Notes under the pieces: model-generated
Databases searched by the model: none
Seen by the model: only the letters and a program-made list of their open reading frames with translations
Told to the model about the DNA's origin: nothing
Source of the DNA: Coenobita brevimanus
Lineage: Eukaryota; Arthropoda; Malacostraca; Decapoda; Coenobitidae
Assembly (NCBI GenBank): GCA_032717465.1
Contig: CM064632.1
Coordinates: 27,165,201-27,229,200 of the forward strand
Direction of reading: 5' to 3'
DNA: 64,000 nt
Shown here: positions 21,562 through 32,741 of the stretch, in pieces
Numbering within the stretch: the stretch's first letter is position 1
Layout of the letters: each line of letters opens with the position of its first letter
Made by a program: the position numbers and the translations under genes

Positions 21562-21565
<4 letters not shown>

Positions 21566-21609
21566 CAAAAAAAAAAAAAAATCCAATTCGTTCTTACATC
21601 CTGACTCAC

Positions 21610-21648
21610 AATGATGTTCTTTCCATCTTGGGTCAGGCTCTGTGTACC
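21610..21648 (-). CDS. Candidate exon 3 of minus-strand host gene
   Basis: On the minus strand an acceptor (TTCTTTTTTTGTTACGTTTTAG) precedes 39 nt encoding GTQSLTQDGKNII, followed by the donor GTGAGTCAG. The exon is phase 0 at both ends. It therefore joins in frame to the candidate exon at 29541-29581, which also ends in phase 0. The last exon base is T, which is less usual before a donor. The intron to exon 2 would be about 7.9 kb and would contain the LTR retrotransposon. No domain is recognised, and chance splice motifs are a real alternative. Confidence 0.35.
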
Positions 21649-21835
21649 CTAAAACGTAACAAAAAAAGAACTCAATCTCTATCCTGTCTCTCTCTCCCAC
21701 CCAACATTTCCAGGCGCATATTAACACATCTCTCTAACTGCTCGATTATGTCTCTCTTCTTTCTATTTCTAAATTGTAGTTACAGGTTTATTCCTTGGAA
21801 AAACGATGACGACGACGACGACGACAACGACGATG

Positions 21836-21870
21836 ATGCAGGTTACCACAGTTACTCCCACTATGTATTA
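21836..21870 (+). repeat. 35-bp exact repeat, copy 2
   Basis: Identical to 20612-20646, and bounded on both sides by GAC/GAT-type triplets. Confidence 0.9.
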
Positions 21871-22030
21871 TGATGACGATAATGATGATGATGATGGTTA
21901 TAAAGAAGATGTTAATTAAAGACTACCAACATTCTTTCAATTCACCAGGCAATTAACCACTTTATTCCGTCGTCCAATGCTTTCTGTACACACGAATGAG
22001 AAAAAGTATAACAAACTAATTACCTACTGC

Positions 22031-22032
<2 letters not shown>

Positions 22033-22099
<67 letters not shown>
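22033..22099. repeat. (AC)n microsatellite
   Basis: Pure AC, about 33 units. Confidence 0.95.
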
Positions 22100-22101
<2 letters not shown>

Positions 22102-22350
22102 ACAAATACCATTCCTTTTAATCACCTTATTGGAATATTTGCTTTAAAATGAGGAAAGGCAATACTTAATTAAGACTACAAATTTCAAGCTAAAAATTTT
22201 GACACAGAGGATGACAGTAGGCAAAAAAGACAAAAATAATCACGGGAAGTTTAATTACAAAATTCAATGAGATATCTGGACTATGAATGAAGGAAAAAAA
22301 ATCGACGATAGAAGAAACGTGGAACAAGTTTTACAACGTGTTTTGTAAAT

Positions 22351-22353
<3 letters not shown>

Positions 22354-22403
<50 letters not shown>
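22354..22403. repeat. (GA)n microsatellite
   Basis: Pure GA. Confidence 0.95.
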
Positions 22404-22404
<1 letters not shown>

Positions 22405-22534
22405 AAAAAAAACCCTTAATCCTTCTTACAGCCTGACACCTAACCTAATTGTTTTCTCCTTTCCTGACTGTATTCTCACTATCGTCATTTCCTACCAATT
22501 CTCACTCACCTCAGAGCCCTCATTTCCAACCAAT

Positions 22535-22538
<4 letters not shown>

Positions 22539-22594
<56 letters not shown>

Positions 22595-22596
22595 TC

Positions 22597-22652
<56 letters not shown>

Positions 22653-22712
22653 ATTCTCCTTCATCTTAAAGCCCTCATTTCCAGCCAATATCCTCTCTCT
22701 CTCTCTCTCTCT
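22539..22712. repeat. (TC)n blocks with repeated spacer
   Basis: TC tracts are interrupted by a unit containing CAATTCTC(A/C)TTCA...AGCCCTCATTTCCA(A/G)CCAATATCC, also present at 22496-22538. As at 21.3 kb, microsatellite plus spacer were duplicated together. Confidence 0.9.
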
Positions 22713-22776
22713 CCTATTCTTGAACTGAACCTTGTAAGGAGTGTTGGTCTATATACCGTACTGTTATTAAGGTTGT

Positions 22777-22779
<3 letters not shown>

Positions 22780-22828
<49 letters not shown>
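22780..22828. repeat. (GA)n microsatellite
   Basis: Pure GA, ending 14 bp before the LTR retrotransposon. Confidence 0.95.
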
Positions 22829-22831
<3 letters not shown>

Positions 22832-22842
22832 CCGGTAAATAA

Positions 22843-23630
22843 TGTTACGGAACAGAGAAAGATAATGTACACTTTAAGTGAGAATACGAAGAGTCACTAC
22901 TGTCCCGTAAAGTTCCAGGTTCAAAACAAAAGAGTTAGGTAAAATTACAAGTTAAAGTTTAATGCACAAACTAACAACTAAACATTCAGGACTCATAAGG
23001 ATAATGTAATGGCAAAAACAGGTTAAATATATGGTTAACTGCAATAGCCTCTATTAACACAAAATTAGCAAGAGTAAATTTATCTAAGTTAGCCCTGATA
23101 AAATGAGATACCAGATAATACTCAGTGAATGCCAGATAAATTATTACAGATACAAACTATTATCAAAAATGACTGACATAAAGAACCCCACACGAATTAC
23201 AAAAACTTCACTAGGCCCACAAATTAAACTTATGCTATACAGTACAAGAAAAAATGCAACAACAGTTATACTCAAATTACACACAGCTGCTAGATGGTTG
23301 GAGATTTCTTGAGCACTCACAATAATAATATCTGTACAGGGGAGGACAGAGATGTGAACAAAATGAGGAGCAGATCTAAGTGGCAATGATGCAGAGACTG
23401 AGCTCATTATATAGGGGCCGGCAGAGCCTGATACAACTTGTAAGAGGACGCGCAAATGAAAGCCATGGGGAAATAGAGTTCACAATCCCGCTCTGGACAA
23501 CAGAGAGAACGACTTACTCTACTATAACGGTAGAAGGGGGGGACTGAGGCAGAACACGCTCGTGATCAAACATGCAGCAACTGTGCGTTAAAATTACACA
23601 AAGGATGATGAAATCATAGGCTATGTAACA
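22843..23630 (-). repeat. 3' LTR (788 bp)
   Basis: Differs from the 27511-28298 copy at two positions (one in the ...AATGCACAAACTAAC stretch, one in GCAATGATGCAGAG). Bounded by TG/CA dinucleotides. Confidence 0.95.
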
Positions 23631-26600
23631 CCTCCCCACAAAGAAAAAAAGAAATTTACAAAGGAAATTTCTTATTACTCTAAAACAATCTGTATATGGC
23701 ATTACAGACCATGCAAAGGTCTTTCCTAATGTTACAAAAAATGAGATCTCCCTAGCACGTTCAGTCATAGGTACTTGCCAGTATCCCTTTAACAAATCAA
23801 ACTTACTTATGTACCTAGCCTTTCCGATCTTGTCTATGCAATCTTCCACACGAGGGAGAGGGTAAGTGTCTGTTTTAGTTATCTGATTAACACGTCTGTA
23901 GTCGATGCAAAGCCTCTGTGACCCACCTGGCTTAGGGACCAGAGTGACAGGAGAACTCGACTCGCTCTGACAGGGCTCAATCATCTTGTGGTCCAACAGG
24001 TAGCCAAGCTCCTGCTGGATAAGAGGAACTTTCATTGGGTTCACACGGTAAGGAGGCAGTTTAATTGGCTTTGCGTCTCCAACATCGACATCATGCATCA
24101 ACACAGTAGTTCTTCCTGGAGTGGCACGGAACACTTGCAGGTACTCCTGCAGTAATGTCGAAAACTCCTGCCTTTCCTTGGGAGGTAGATGAGAAAGCTT
24201 AGTCTGGAGATCATTCATGATATCAGGATTCTTCCCCAAACTATCACTCAGGCTCATACTGCATGGGAGAGCTTCACTTGCAGACTCGGGTGGAACAGCT
24301 ACAGTGCAGACTGGATTATTTTCGTCCCGCCTGTGATATAACTTTAGCATGTTGATGTGACATAGTTGCTTGCTCTTTCTACGATCTGGTGTGGCGATGA
24401 CATAGCTGACATCACTGAGTTTCTTCTCCACGAAATAAGGGCCACTAAACTTGGCTTGAAGAGGTTGCCCATGAACTGGTAGCAGAATCAAAACCTGATC
24501 TCCTGGCTGAAAGTGGCGTAACCTGGACTTCTTATCATACCAAGTCTCCATCTTCTCCTGAGCAGCTCCTAAATTCTCTCTCGCCAGCTGTAAAGCAGTG
24601 GACAGCCGTTCTTTGAAATTCATCACATACTCCAGCAGGTTGACGTCATCTTCCTCCGACAGCCAGCATTCCTTGAGTAGCTTAAGAGGTCCTCTTATTT
24701 CATGGCCAAACAGTAGTTCAAAAGGTGAGAAGCCCAGTGATTCATTTGGAGATTCTCTTGCAGCAAACACAACGAATGGAAGACCTTTATCCCAGTCTTT
24801 CTGATGTTCCAAACAGTATTTCTTGAGCATCGATTTGAGTGTTTGATGATATCTCTCCAACGCTCCTTGGGTCTGGGGATGGTAAGCTGAAGACGTGATC
24901 TGGGTGATGCCCAACTCTTTCAGAGACTGCTTGAAAACGTTTGACATGAAATTACTTCCCCGGTCTGACTGTACCTCCTTGGGCAGACCAAACTTTGTGA
25001 AGAACCCTAGCATTTCCTTAACCACGTTCTTTGCTGAGATATTTCTAAGTGGAATGGCTTCAGGATAACGAGTAGCCATATCAATCATGGTCAACACATA
25101 AGAAAATCCTGAAGAAGTCTTAGGAAGAGGGCCCACAATATCCACCAACACACGGGTGAAAGGCGCCTCAAAAGGAGGAATGGGAACTAGAGGTGCAACC
25201 TTTTCGGTCTGATTACACTTCCCCACAACTTGACAGGTGTGACAAGACTTACAATACCAGGAAACATCCCTGAAGATACCTGGCCAGTAGAAGTGTTTCA
25301 AAATGCGTGCCACAGTCTTCCTCACTCCAAGGTGTCCTGCCAAACTGGAATCATGAGCCACTCGAATGATATCCTGCCTACAAACACGAGGGATGACAAC
25401 TTGATGTACAACCTCCCATTCACAGTCGGCTGATGCTGTTGGGGGTCTCCACTTCCTCATAAGTACTCCTGACTTTACATAATAACAAGTAGAAGCACCG
25501 GCTGATTCTTCTTCACTGTAAGCAGAGTTAGCTAGACCTTTCAACTCAGGGTCAGCAACCTGCAACTCAACCAACTCTTGACGAGACAAATTATCAACAC
25601 TACGGGGTACTGCCTCATCTGGTGAGTGGTCCAAATTAGCAAGAAAAGTGTCAGCTAGGATAACATCATCATCATCATTATCCTCTAAATCACCAGTAAC
25701 TTTAGACTTAGCCCTAGTGACAGCACATGCAGGGAACACATCAGGGACATCACAATCCTGGGCCGCAGCCACTGGCTCACTAGACAACTGAGGAGCTGGA
25801 CACACTTGACTTCCACCAATATCATTTCCAAGTAAGAAAGTTACACCTGACATTGGGAGTGTCTCAACCAACCCAACCATAACAGAACCATTAACAAAAC
25901 CAGACTCTAAATTCACTCTGCACAGAGGAACAGAGAAGTAATTATTCCCTACACCTTGTAAGATTACAGTTTCATCAGAGGAATTAACATTAGAGCCTAG
26001 AACACTGGTCAGCATAAGGGATTGGCAAGCACCTGTATCACGATATATTTTAACTGATTTCCTGTCATTACTGTCCAGAGGACTGACAAAACCATCAGAC
26101 AGGAAATTAGTACATGAACTCTTGAGAGTGTCACCCACGTTACTGCTCAAAAGAGGAGCTCCATCATGAGAATTTAAGTTACCCCTCAAAGCAGGTTCAG
26201 TTAACTCAGTTAAAGAATTCTGGGAACTCTCAAGAGTGGACACTAGACCAATTGACTGAATATTTAAAGACTCCTTTTTGTTCACATCACGCTGTCTCCT
26301 GAAACATCTCTCCGTAGTATGACCAAGCTTACTACAATAAGTACATTTACTTTTCTGAAATCTAGAGGTGAAGCTGGTATTTACTTCCTGAGAAACATCA
26401 TCTTTATTCTCTTTCCTGTTACCTGTACTCTGAGTAGAGGCAACGTACTTACTCTCAGCTTTCCCTTTTTCTCTAGAATATCTCTTGTGAGTGAGAACAT
26501 ACTCATCAGCTAAAACTGCAGCATCAGACAAATTATCTATTCTTTTCTCATCAAGATATAGGCTTACATCTTTACTAATACACCTTTTGAAATCCTCCAG

Positions 26601-26831
26601 CAAAATCATCTGCTTAAATTTACCAAAATCAGAATCCACATTCTTAGAATTTAACCACTGCTCTAACAGATCTTCTTTGATTTTTGCATACTCAACATGG
26701 GATTGCTTATCTTGCTTATAAGTTGTCCTAAATTTTACTCTATAGGCTTCAGGAACAAGCTCATAGGCCTTAAGAATCAAGCTCTTAACTACATCATAAT
26801 TATCAGACTGATCCTGAGGCAAAAGATGCAT
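23514..26831 (-). pseudogene. pol: gag (C-terminal part)-protease-integrase-partial RT polyprotein
   Basis: Open frame of 1105 codons on the minus strand. Residues 1-130 continue the gag capsid. A CCHC knuckle is at C163/C166/H171/C176. An aspartic protease motif DTGA is at 265-268. The integrase has the H493/H500/C530/C533 zinc site, catalytic D564, D623 and E659 (D-x35-E), and a GPY/F-type module near 795-835. RT fingers and early palm follow at ~925-1045 (LPPYRVNPMKV, LVPKPGGSQRLCIDYRRVNQ, SKFDLLKGYWQVP). Homology stops after VMPY at 1045, and the remaining codons run through non-homologous sequence into the LTR. The F/YxDD catalytic box, thumb and RNase H are absent, so the copy cannot reverse-transcribe itself. 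The integrase motifs look intact. Confidence 0.92.
23631..23642 (-). other. Polypurine tract
   Basis: TTTGTGGGGAGG on the minus strand, immediately 5' of the 3' LTR. Its retention shows that the RT/RNase H deletion stopped short of the priming site. Confidence 0.75.
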
Positions 26832-27429
26832 AAGTTACTTGAGCTTTACCGGTGAGAACAGTTTGAAGGAGTACTGGCCAATACTCCTTAGGCCAATTAA
26901 AACCTGTAGCTACCCTCTCAAACAACTGAAAATACTTTGTTAAATCAGATTCATTAAAAGGAGGGACAAGTTTAACATTTTTAGCCACATCAAAATCATC
27001 AGAGCTAGATGATCCAGTTCCACCTTGTTTCATGCGATACTCATGGTCTGCCTGAATCCTGGCAAGTTCAACTTGTGCCTGTATCTGTGCCTCCTGAATC
27101 CGAGCCTGAGATTCCGCCTCCTTAGCCTGAGACTCAGCCTGCTTAGCATTTGCCTGAATTTCAGCTTCTTTAGCACGAGCCTCCTGCAGAGCTAGCTGTA
27201 ACTTAGCTAATTCAATCTGCGTTTGCTCATTTGGAGGAGTTACATTAAACAAGCTTTTATTAATCATGCCAACAATTTGATCTTTAGAATGATGAGAGTG
27301 AACTGCAATTCCCAATTGTTGAGCAACGAGCTTAAGTTCATTCTTTGTTCTGTTTTCTATATCACACACTGTTTGCACATTTGACAAAAAATCTTTGGCT
27401 TCATCAAGTGTAGAAATAGTAGCCATCAT
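26803..27429 (-). pseudogene. gag: gag N-terminal part
   Basis: The frame starts at one of two adjacent ATGs (MMATISTLDEAKDFL). Residues ~75-135 form an Ala/Glu/Gln-rich coiled coil (AKEAEIQANAKQAESQAKEA-like). The capsid begins after the Ser/Asp-rich linker (VPPFNESDLTKYFQLFERVA). It stops at VTYASFASGSV, while the capsid continues in the overlapping frame that starts at 26831. The overlap lies inside the capsid rather than at a gag-pol junction, so a mutation-type frameshift is likelier than programmed frameshifting. Confidence 0.85.
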
Positions 27430-27489
27430 GAATATATCACAGTCACAAAATATCAAACAATATCCTTATGATAATATCCTGAATATCCT

Positions 27490-27504
27490 GATATGAGGTC
27501 GCCA
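27490..27504 (-). other. Primer-binding site
   Basis: TGGCGACCTCATATC on the minus strand, separated by TAAATT from the 5' LTR. The TGG start fits pairing with a tRNA CCA end. The tRNA identity is not determined. Confidence 0.7.
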
Positions 27505-27510
27505 AATTTA

Positions 27511-28298
27511 TGTTACGGAACAGAGAAAGATAATGTACACTTTAAGTGAGAATACGAAGAGTCACTACTGTCCCGTAAAGTTCCAGGTTCAAAACAAAAG
27601 AGTTAGGTAAAATTACAAGTTAAAGTTTAATACACAAACTAACAACTAAACATTCAGGACTCATAAGGATAATGTAATGGCAAAAACAGGTTAAATATAT
27701 GGTTAACTGCAATAGCCTCTATTAACACAAAATTAGCAAGAGTAAATTTATCTAAGTTAGCCCTGATAAAATGAGATACCAGATAATACTCAGTGAATGC
27801 CAGATAAATTATTACAGATACAAACTATTATCAAAAATGACTGACATAAAGAACCCCACACGAATTACAAAAACTTCACTAGGCCCACAAATTAAACTTA
27901 TGCTATACAGTACAAGAAAAAATGCAACAACAGTTATACTCAAATTACACACAGCTGCTAGATGGTTGGAGATTTCTTGAGCACTCACAATAATAATATC
28001 TGTACAGGGGAGGACAGAGATGTGAACAAAATGAGGAGCAGATCTAAGTGGCAATGACGCAGAGACTGAGCTCATTATATAGGGGCCGGCAGAGCCTGAT
28101 ACAACTTGTAAGAGGACGCGCAAATGAAAGCCATGGGGAAATAGAGTTCACAATCCCGCTCTGGACAACAGAGAGAACGACTTACTCTACTATAACGGTA
28201 GAAGGGGGGGACTGAGGCAGAACACGCTCGTGATCAAACATGCAGCAACTGTGCGTTAAAATTACACAAAGGATGATGAAATCATAGGCTATGTAACA
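27511..28298 (-). repeat. 5' LTR (788 bp)
   Basis: Same length and near-identical to the 3' LTR. Followed on the plus side by ATAA, matching ATAA before 22843. Confidence 0.95.
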
Positions 28299-28640
28299 AT
28301 AAATAAACACAACGGGGTGGGGGGGGGGAGGAATAAGGCAGGGAAAGGGAGGCATTTTGAACATAGATCCTACAGTGTTTTTGCTTTTCCCTCAGTGTAT
28401 TCCAGTTAACACCAGACGATGTTATTCAGACAGAAGTATGTCTGAGCCAGAGGGTATTCAAGCTTTCTTCATTAACCCTCTAAGTCTTCTAATCACTCTG
28501 ACTTCAGACGATTTTATTAAGTTGAGGGCGACTTACAGGAGCCTGCCAGAGTCAAGATTTGAGACAGATGGAAAGGGAGAGACTCTGAAAAATCGCCAAT
28601 ATAAGATGAGAGGATAATTTTATCAGAGTAATATTCACAG
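28299..28640. other. No gene seen
   Basis: A G run (28317-28331), then two copies of the family B end motif (28406-28430 and 28501-28530) in sequence with no coding support. Confidence 0.5.
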
Positions 28641-29420
28641 ATGAAAGACTATGATATTCACGAAGGAAAACGTCTACCATTATCATATTCACAACCAGTG
28701 TCCAATCACCATTATATTTAAAATTTATCCTATCACCATAATATTTACAAAGGAAAAACTTGTACCACCATCATATTCACAGGAAAAAATCCTGTCACCA
28801 TAATATTCACACGGGCAGTCAATCACCATAATATTTACAAGGGAAAGTTAATCACCATAATATTCACAAGGGAAAAGTCATATCACCATAATATATACAG
28901 GGGGGGAAAAGTCTATCACCATAATATTTACAGGGGGGGAAAAGTCTATCACCATAAGAGTTACAAGGGGAAAAGTCTATCACCATAATATTTACAAGGG
29001 GAAAAGTCTATCACCATAATATTTACAGGGAGAAAAGTCTATCACCATAATATTTACAGGGGGGAAAAGTCTATCACCATAATATTTACAGGGAGAAAAG
29101 TCCTATCACCATAATATTTACAGGGAGAAAAGTCCTATCACCATAATATTTACAAAGAGAAAAGTCCTATCACCATAATGTTTACAAGGAGAAATGTCCT
29201 ATCACCATCATATTTACAAGGGGAAAAGTTCCAGCTCCATAACACTTACAAGGGGAAAAGTATCACTACAGTATTTACAAGGGAATCCTATCACAATAAT
29301 ATTTACAATGGAAACAGTCCTATCATCATAACATTTACGAGGTGAAAACTCCTATCACCACAGTGTTTACAAGGGGAAAATCTATCACCCTAATATCTAC
29401 TTGGAAAATGTCGACGAAGG
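28640..29420. repeat. ~31-bp minisatellite, about 24 units
   Basis: Units of TATCACCATAATATTTACAA followed by GGGGAAAAGTC, most homogeneous at 28900-29170 and decaying at both ends. Confidence 0.95.
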
Positions 29421-29540
29421 AAAAAGTTTATCACAATATTACTGATGAAGGACAACTTTCTTGGACTGTGACTTCAACTTCAAATCAAGCTTATCATACT
29501 TATGAAACTGTAGAAAATAAAAATGGGCGTTAGTACATAC

Positions 29541-29581
29541 CTGAGCGACGCCCAGTGCCAGGTACACTAGGCAAAACTCAC
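29541..29581 (-). CDS. Candidate exon 2 of minus-strand host gene (or recursive splice exon)
   Basis: On the minus strand a strong acceptor (TTGTCTTTTTTCCTCCAG) precedes 41 nt that end CAG|GTATGT. Joined to exon 1 (which leaves one base, phase 1), the 41 nt read as one Gly then EFCLVYLALGVAQ and end in phase 0, with no stop. The exon itself begins GTGAGT, so acceptor and donor consensus are juxtaposed as CAG|GTGAGT, the layout of a recursive (ratchet) splice site. Both readings need transcript data. Confidence 0.4.
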
Positions 29582-29623
29582 CTGGAGGAAAAAAGACAAT
29601 TACAGTACTACATTTAGTGATAC

Positions 29624-29626
<3 letters not shown>

Positions 29627-29672
<46 letters not shown>
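29627..29672. repeat. (TC)n microsatellite
   Basis: Pure TC followed by a C/T-rich tract to about 29880. Confidence 0.95.
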
Positions 29673-29674
<2 letters not shown>

Positions 29675-29989
29675 GTCCCCCTCTAATCCTTTCCTTCCTT
29701 CTTTCTCTCCATGCCTTTCTTCCCTTCCTCTCTCCTTCCCACATTCCCCTACTCCCTCCAGTCACTCGACTCTCGCACTCCCATTTCCTCCCACCCTCTG
29801 TACTACCATGCTCGTCCCTCCCTCCCCTCCCCTCCCTCTCATTCCATCCTTCCGCCCTTCCCCTTTTCCCTGCTTCCTCTCACTTTAATGGTGCAACGAG
29901 CAAGAATGCTGTTAGTTCACCTTTACCCTATAACAAGCAAGGCACCGAACCCGTGTTATTTCGGAGACTGATGATGTAAGAGAATATCT

Positions 29990-30545
29990 ACATACATCGT
30001 TGGAAAACTTATGAAAAAGTGACAGGTGTGACTTAATACCGTAACTTCCTTTAAATTAGTTACTATATTACCGGTAAAAAGCTAAAAATAAATAAATAAA
30101 CGAGCACCAAACCACTGAAACTGTGTAATTTTCTAGACTACCAAAGCTCTCACGGATCTACGTACAGTACACTGTTTGAAAGCTTGCGAAAATGTAATAA
30201 GTGTTATTTAAATGATTTCTGATGAAAAAGGCTAAAAGACGTAGATTTACCCTCAAGAGCACATAAACTATGTTAATCTGGAAACAATTAAACCAACAGA
30301 GAATTAGGTCATCATTACAAAACTTAAGAAAATGTAATAATGTTACTTAAGTAGTTTTTCCCCAAATTATCCATGATACTGATGGAAAAAAAAAAAAAGC
30401 ACAAAACAGCACCAAACAACACTTTTTTTTGAGGGGGGGGGCTATTCACCCCACAGGGAATTATTATGCACATCGATGGAAAGCGTATGGAAAAGTAATA
30501 CTCGTAGCTGTTAAGTGACCTCCTGAAAATTCGTCACCACATTCC

Positions 30546-30584
<39 letters not shown>

Positions 30585-30760
30585 AAAATTTAGCACCAAA
30601 ACTAAAGTATCTCGGAAACTATGAATACTGAATCGGACCCACACATATCATTCCAAAACTTCTCTTAAAGTACTAAAAATGTTCCTACCGTGGCTCTTCT
30701 CAAAATTCGCCACCATATCGCCGAACAAAGACTATTCTTAGTTAACCAATACCGTACCAC
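29990..30760. repeat. Decayed tandem array of ~150-190-bp units
   Basis: Four to five units share GGAAAacTTatGaAAAaGTaA, then a TTAaaTagTTtctcc-like stretch, then AaaAaGCACcAAAaCa. A runs (30383-30396, 30550-30582) mark the same point in successive units. Confidence 0.6.
30550..30582. repeat. Poly-A tract
   Basis: About 33 A residues with one G at the right edge. Confidence 0.95.
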
Positions 30761-30936
30761 GCTAGCGACGTAGATCTACATCCCCTTCAGAAACGCCAGT
30801 AACCTAGATCTACGTCCTGCAGCACTGAGGTCATTGTAAGCAACCGAAGTAAACTGGAAGGTTAAAAAGTATCTCACTAACTTCTGATATTTACAACACG
30901 GATTTAGGAGCGCAGGAGGCAAGTAAGTCTTCACAG

Positions 30937-31475
30937 GCTCACAGCCGCTATGCGCTCTCAGTCTCGCAGCTACCTAAAGATTTCAGAAGTCAAGTGGCAC
31001 CAACCTGACTCGATTCAACCTACTTTCGGACTTTGGTGATTACTTTTGTTAGTGCCAGGGATCTTACATTTATGTATTAAGCCCATTTACCCCACTCCCC
31101 CAAAAAATCCATAATCGGTTCACAAGCTCTCAGACGCTCTGCTCTCAGTAACCTCGAAGATTTCAGAGGTAGTGTGGCAACAACCTGACCCGATTCAACC
31201 AACTTTCTGGCTTTGGTGATTACTTTTATTAATGCCAGGGATGTTATATTGATATATTAAGCCTATTTAGCCAGAGAAAAAAATCCAAAATCGGTTCACA
31301 AGCTTTCAGACGCTCTGCTCTCTCTTTAACCTCGAAGATTTCTGAGGCAGAGCGGCACCAACATGACTTAATTCAACCAATTATCTGGCTTTAGCATTAC
31401 TTTTATTACTGCGTGGGATCTTATACTGATGTATTAAGCCACTTAGCCAGGAAAAAAATAAAAAATCGGCCGGCA
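30937..31475. repeat. Three tandem copies of a ~176-bp unit
   Basis: Units start near 30940, 31116 and 31292. Shared blocks are TCGGTTCACAAGCTCTCAGA, CCTCGAAGATTTCAGAGG, CTTTGGTGATTACTTTTATT and GTATTAAGCC. The first unit is the most diverged. Confidence 0.85.
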
Positions 31476-32741
31476 TGCAGGCGTACCGGTATCATTTTTT
31501 TTTTTTTTTTTTGTCCAGCGTGGAACAGGTTAGCTGATAAGAAAATTCAGTTCTATTGTAATTTCTCAATCTAATTATGCATATAAAATTATCAAAAGGG
31601 AAAAGTCTGTGTTAACGTACCGTAAGGATGTTGCAACCCCACCGCCCAGCACTTGTGTCGCAAACCAGTGTCATACTTCCCACGAACAAGGGAGAGATAC
31701 CTTATTACTCTCAGCTTCCTTAGTCTTTTCAATCTTATACTTTCAGCTTCCTTAATCTTTCCAATCTTATTACTTTTAGCTTCCTTAATCTTTTCAACAT
31801 TATTACTTTTAGTTTCTTTAATCTTTTCAGTCAGGTCCCTAATGAAATGAAAAGATCTTTGCTCTAGGTTCCCTCACCCCGTCTAAACATGGAAAAGTAG
31901 GTCAGACTACAGTGAAGATTATGGAGATATTATTCTCCTGTCCATTACCCCATAGAAACACAACATTACCCTGCTTGGGGTAATTTACGCCAAGCTGGAA
32001 ACATTTGGTCTAGGCCTAAGCCATGGAAGGTTCCTGGAATATTAACCCTGGCAGAGAGAGAGAGAGACTCTAATGGAGACTACACTATTCTTTGGTTCCT
32101 CTTGCTACATCTAGACATTTTTATTCAGCCCATACGACCCCCTTTGTTGCCCTGTAGTAAGGAGACTAATATATATGCTATACCTGCTCCGTCTTATTCG
32201 AAAAGTCTCCTAAGTTTTATAAAGTTGCTGGAGATACCGCGACTAAGATATAATAACAGTAGCGCCCTTGTAATGAAAGAATTAAGCACTTATTTTATAC
32301 GTTTATTAAAAGGCGCTTGGGATTCAAGTGGTTATATTATCTCTGTTTAATAGCCTTGTGTGGGTGTGATCCGCGAGATGCGACTGGGAGAATTTTCAAT
32401 AGTATAGGCCTGCTCGTAAAGACATCAGCGAATGTAACTTTTTTTTTCCTTCAACGTTGTCAAATACGATGGCCTCGAGGCGGGACCGTACACGTCAAAG
32501 GGGATAATACGGGACTGTACTGATACCGTTATTATTACATAGAGACCAAGGCAGAAATTTCTCATACTTTACGAACAATTTTCGAGTACAGTTACACATC
32601 ACTGACTGGCATTTCTATGATTCTAACTTGGTTCCTGATGCAACATTTGGAAACACAATGTGACACCTACACTGTACAAAGCTGTAAAATTTTCATGACT
32701 ATCAATAATTTCGTAGACATGAGATCTGTGATATATGATTA
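31476..32741. other. No gene seen
   Basis: Contains a T run (31494-31512) and short reiterations of CTTCCTTAATCTTTTCAAT (31700-31830). The rest is unique-looking with no supported exon. Confidence 0.4.

Larger units (their letters stand above)
22843..28298 (-). mobile_element. Ty3/gypsy LTR retrotransposon, Gmr1-type pol order, deleted
   Basis: 5456-bp element on the minus strand. It has two 788-bp LTRs (TGTTACAT...CCGTAACA) and a 4-bp ATAA duplication at both flanks. A primer-binding site lies six bases inside the 5' LTR, and a polypurine tract abuts the 3' LTR. The coding order is gag, protease, integrase, reverse transcriptase. Integrase before RT is copia-like, but the protein sequences are gypsy-like, as in Gmr1 elements. 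The RT ends before the YxDD box and RNase H is missing, with the break within about 70 bp of the 3' LTR. Gag also has a frameshift. The LTRs differ at two positions only, so insertion was recent despite the defects. Confidence 0.92.

Noticed and set aside
23103..23455. Small open frames inside both LTRs (about 69 and 103 codons)
   Set aside because: Present in both LTRs only because the LTRs are duplicates. No domain similarity.
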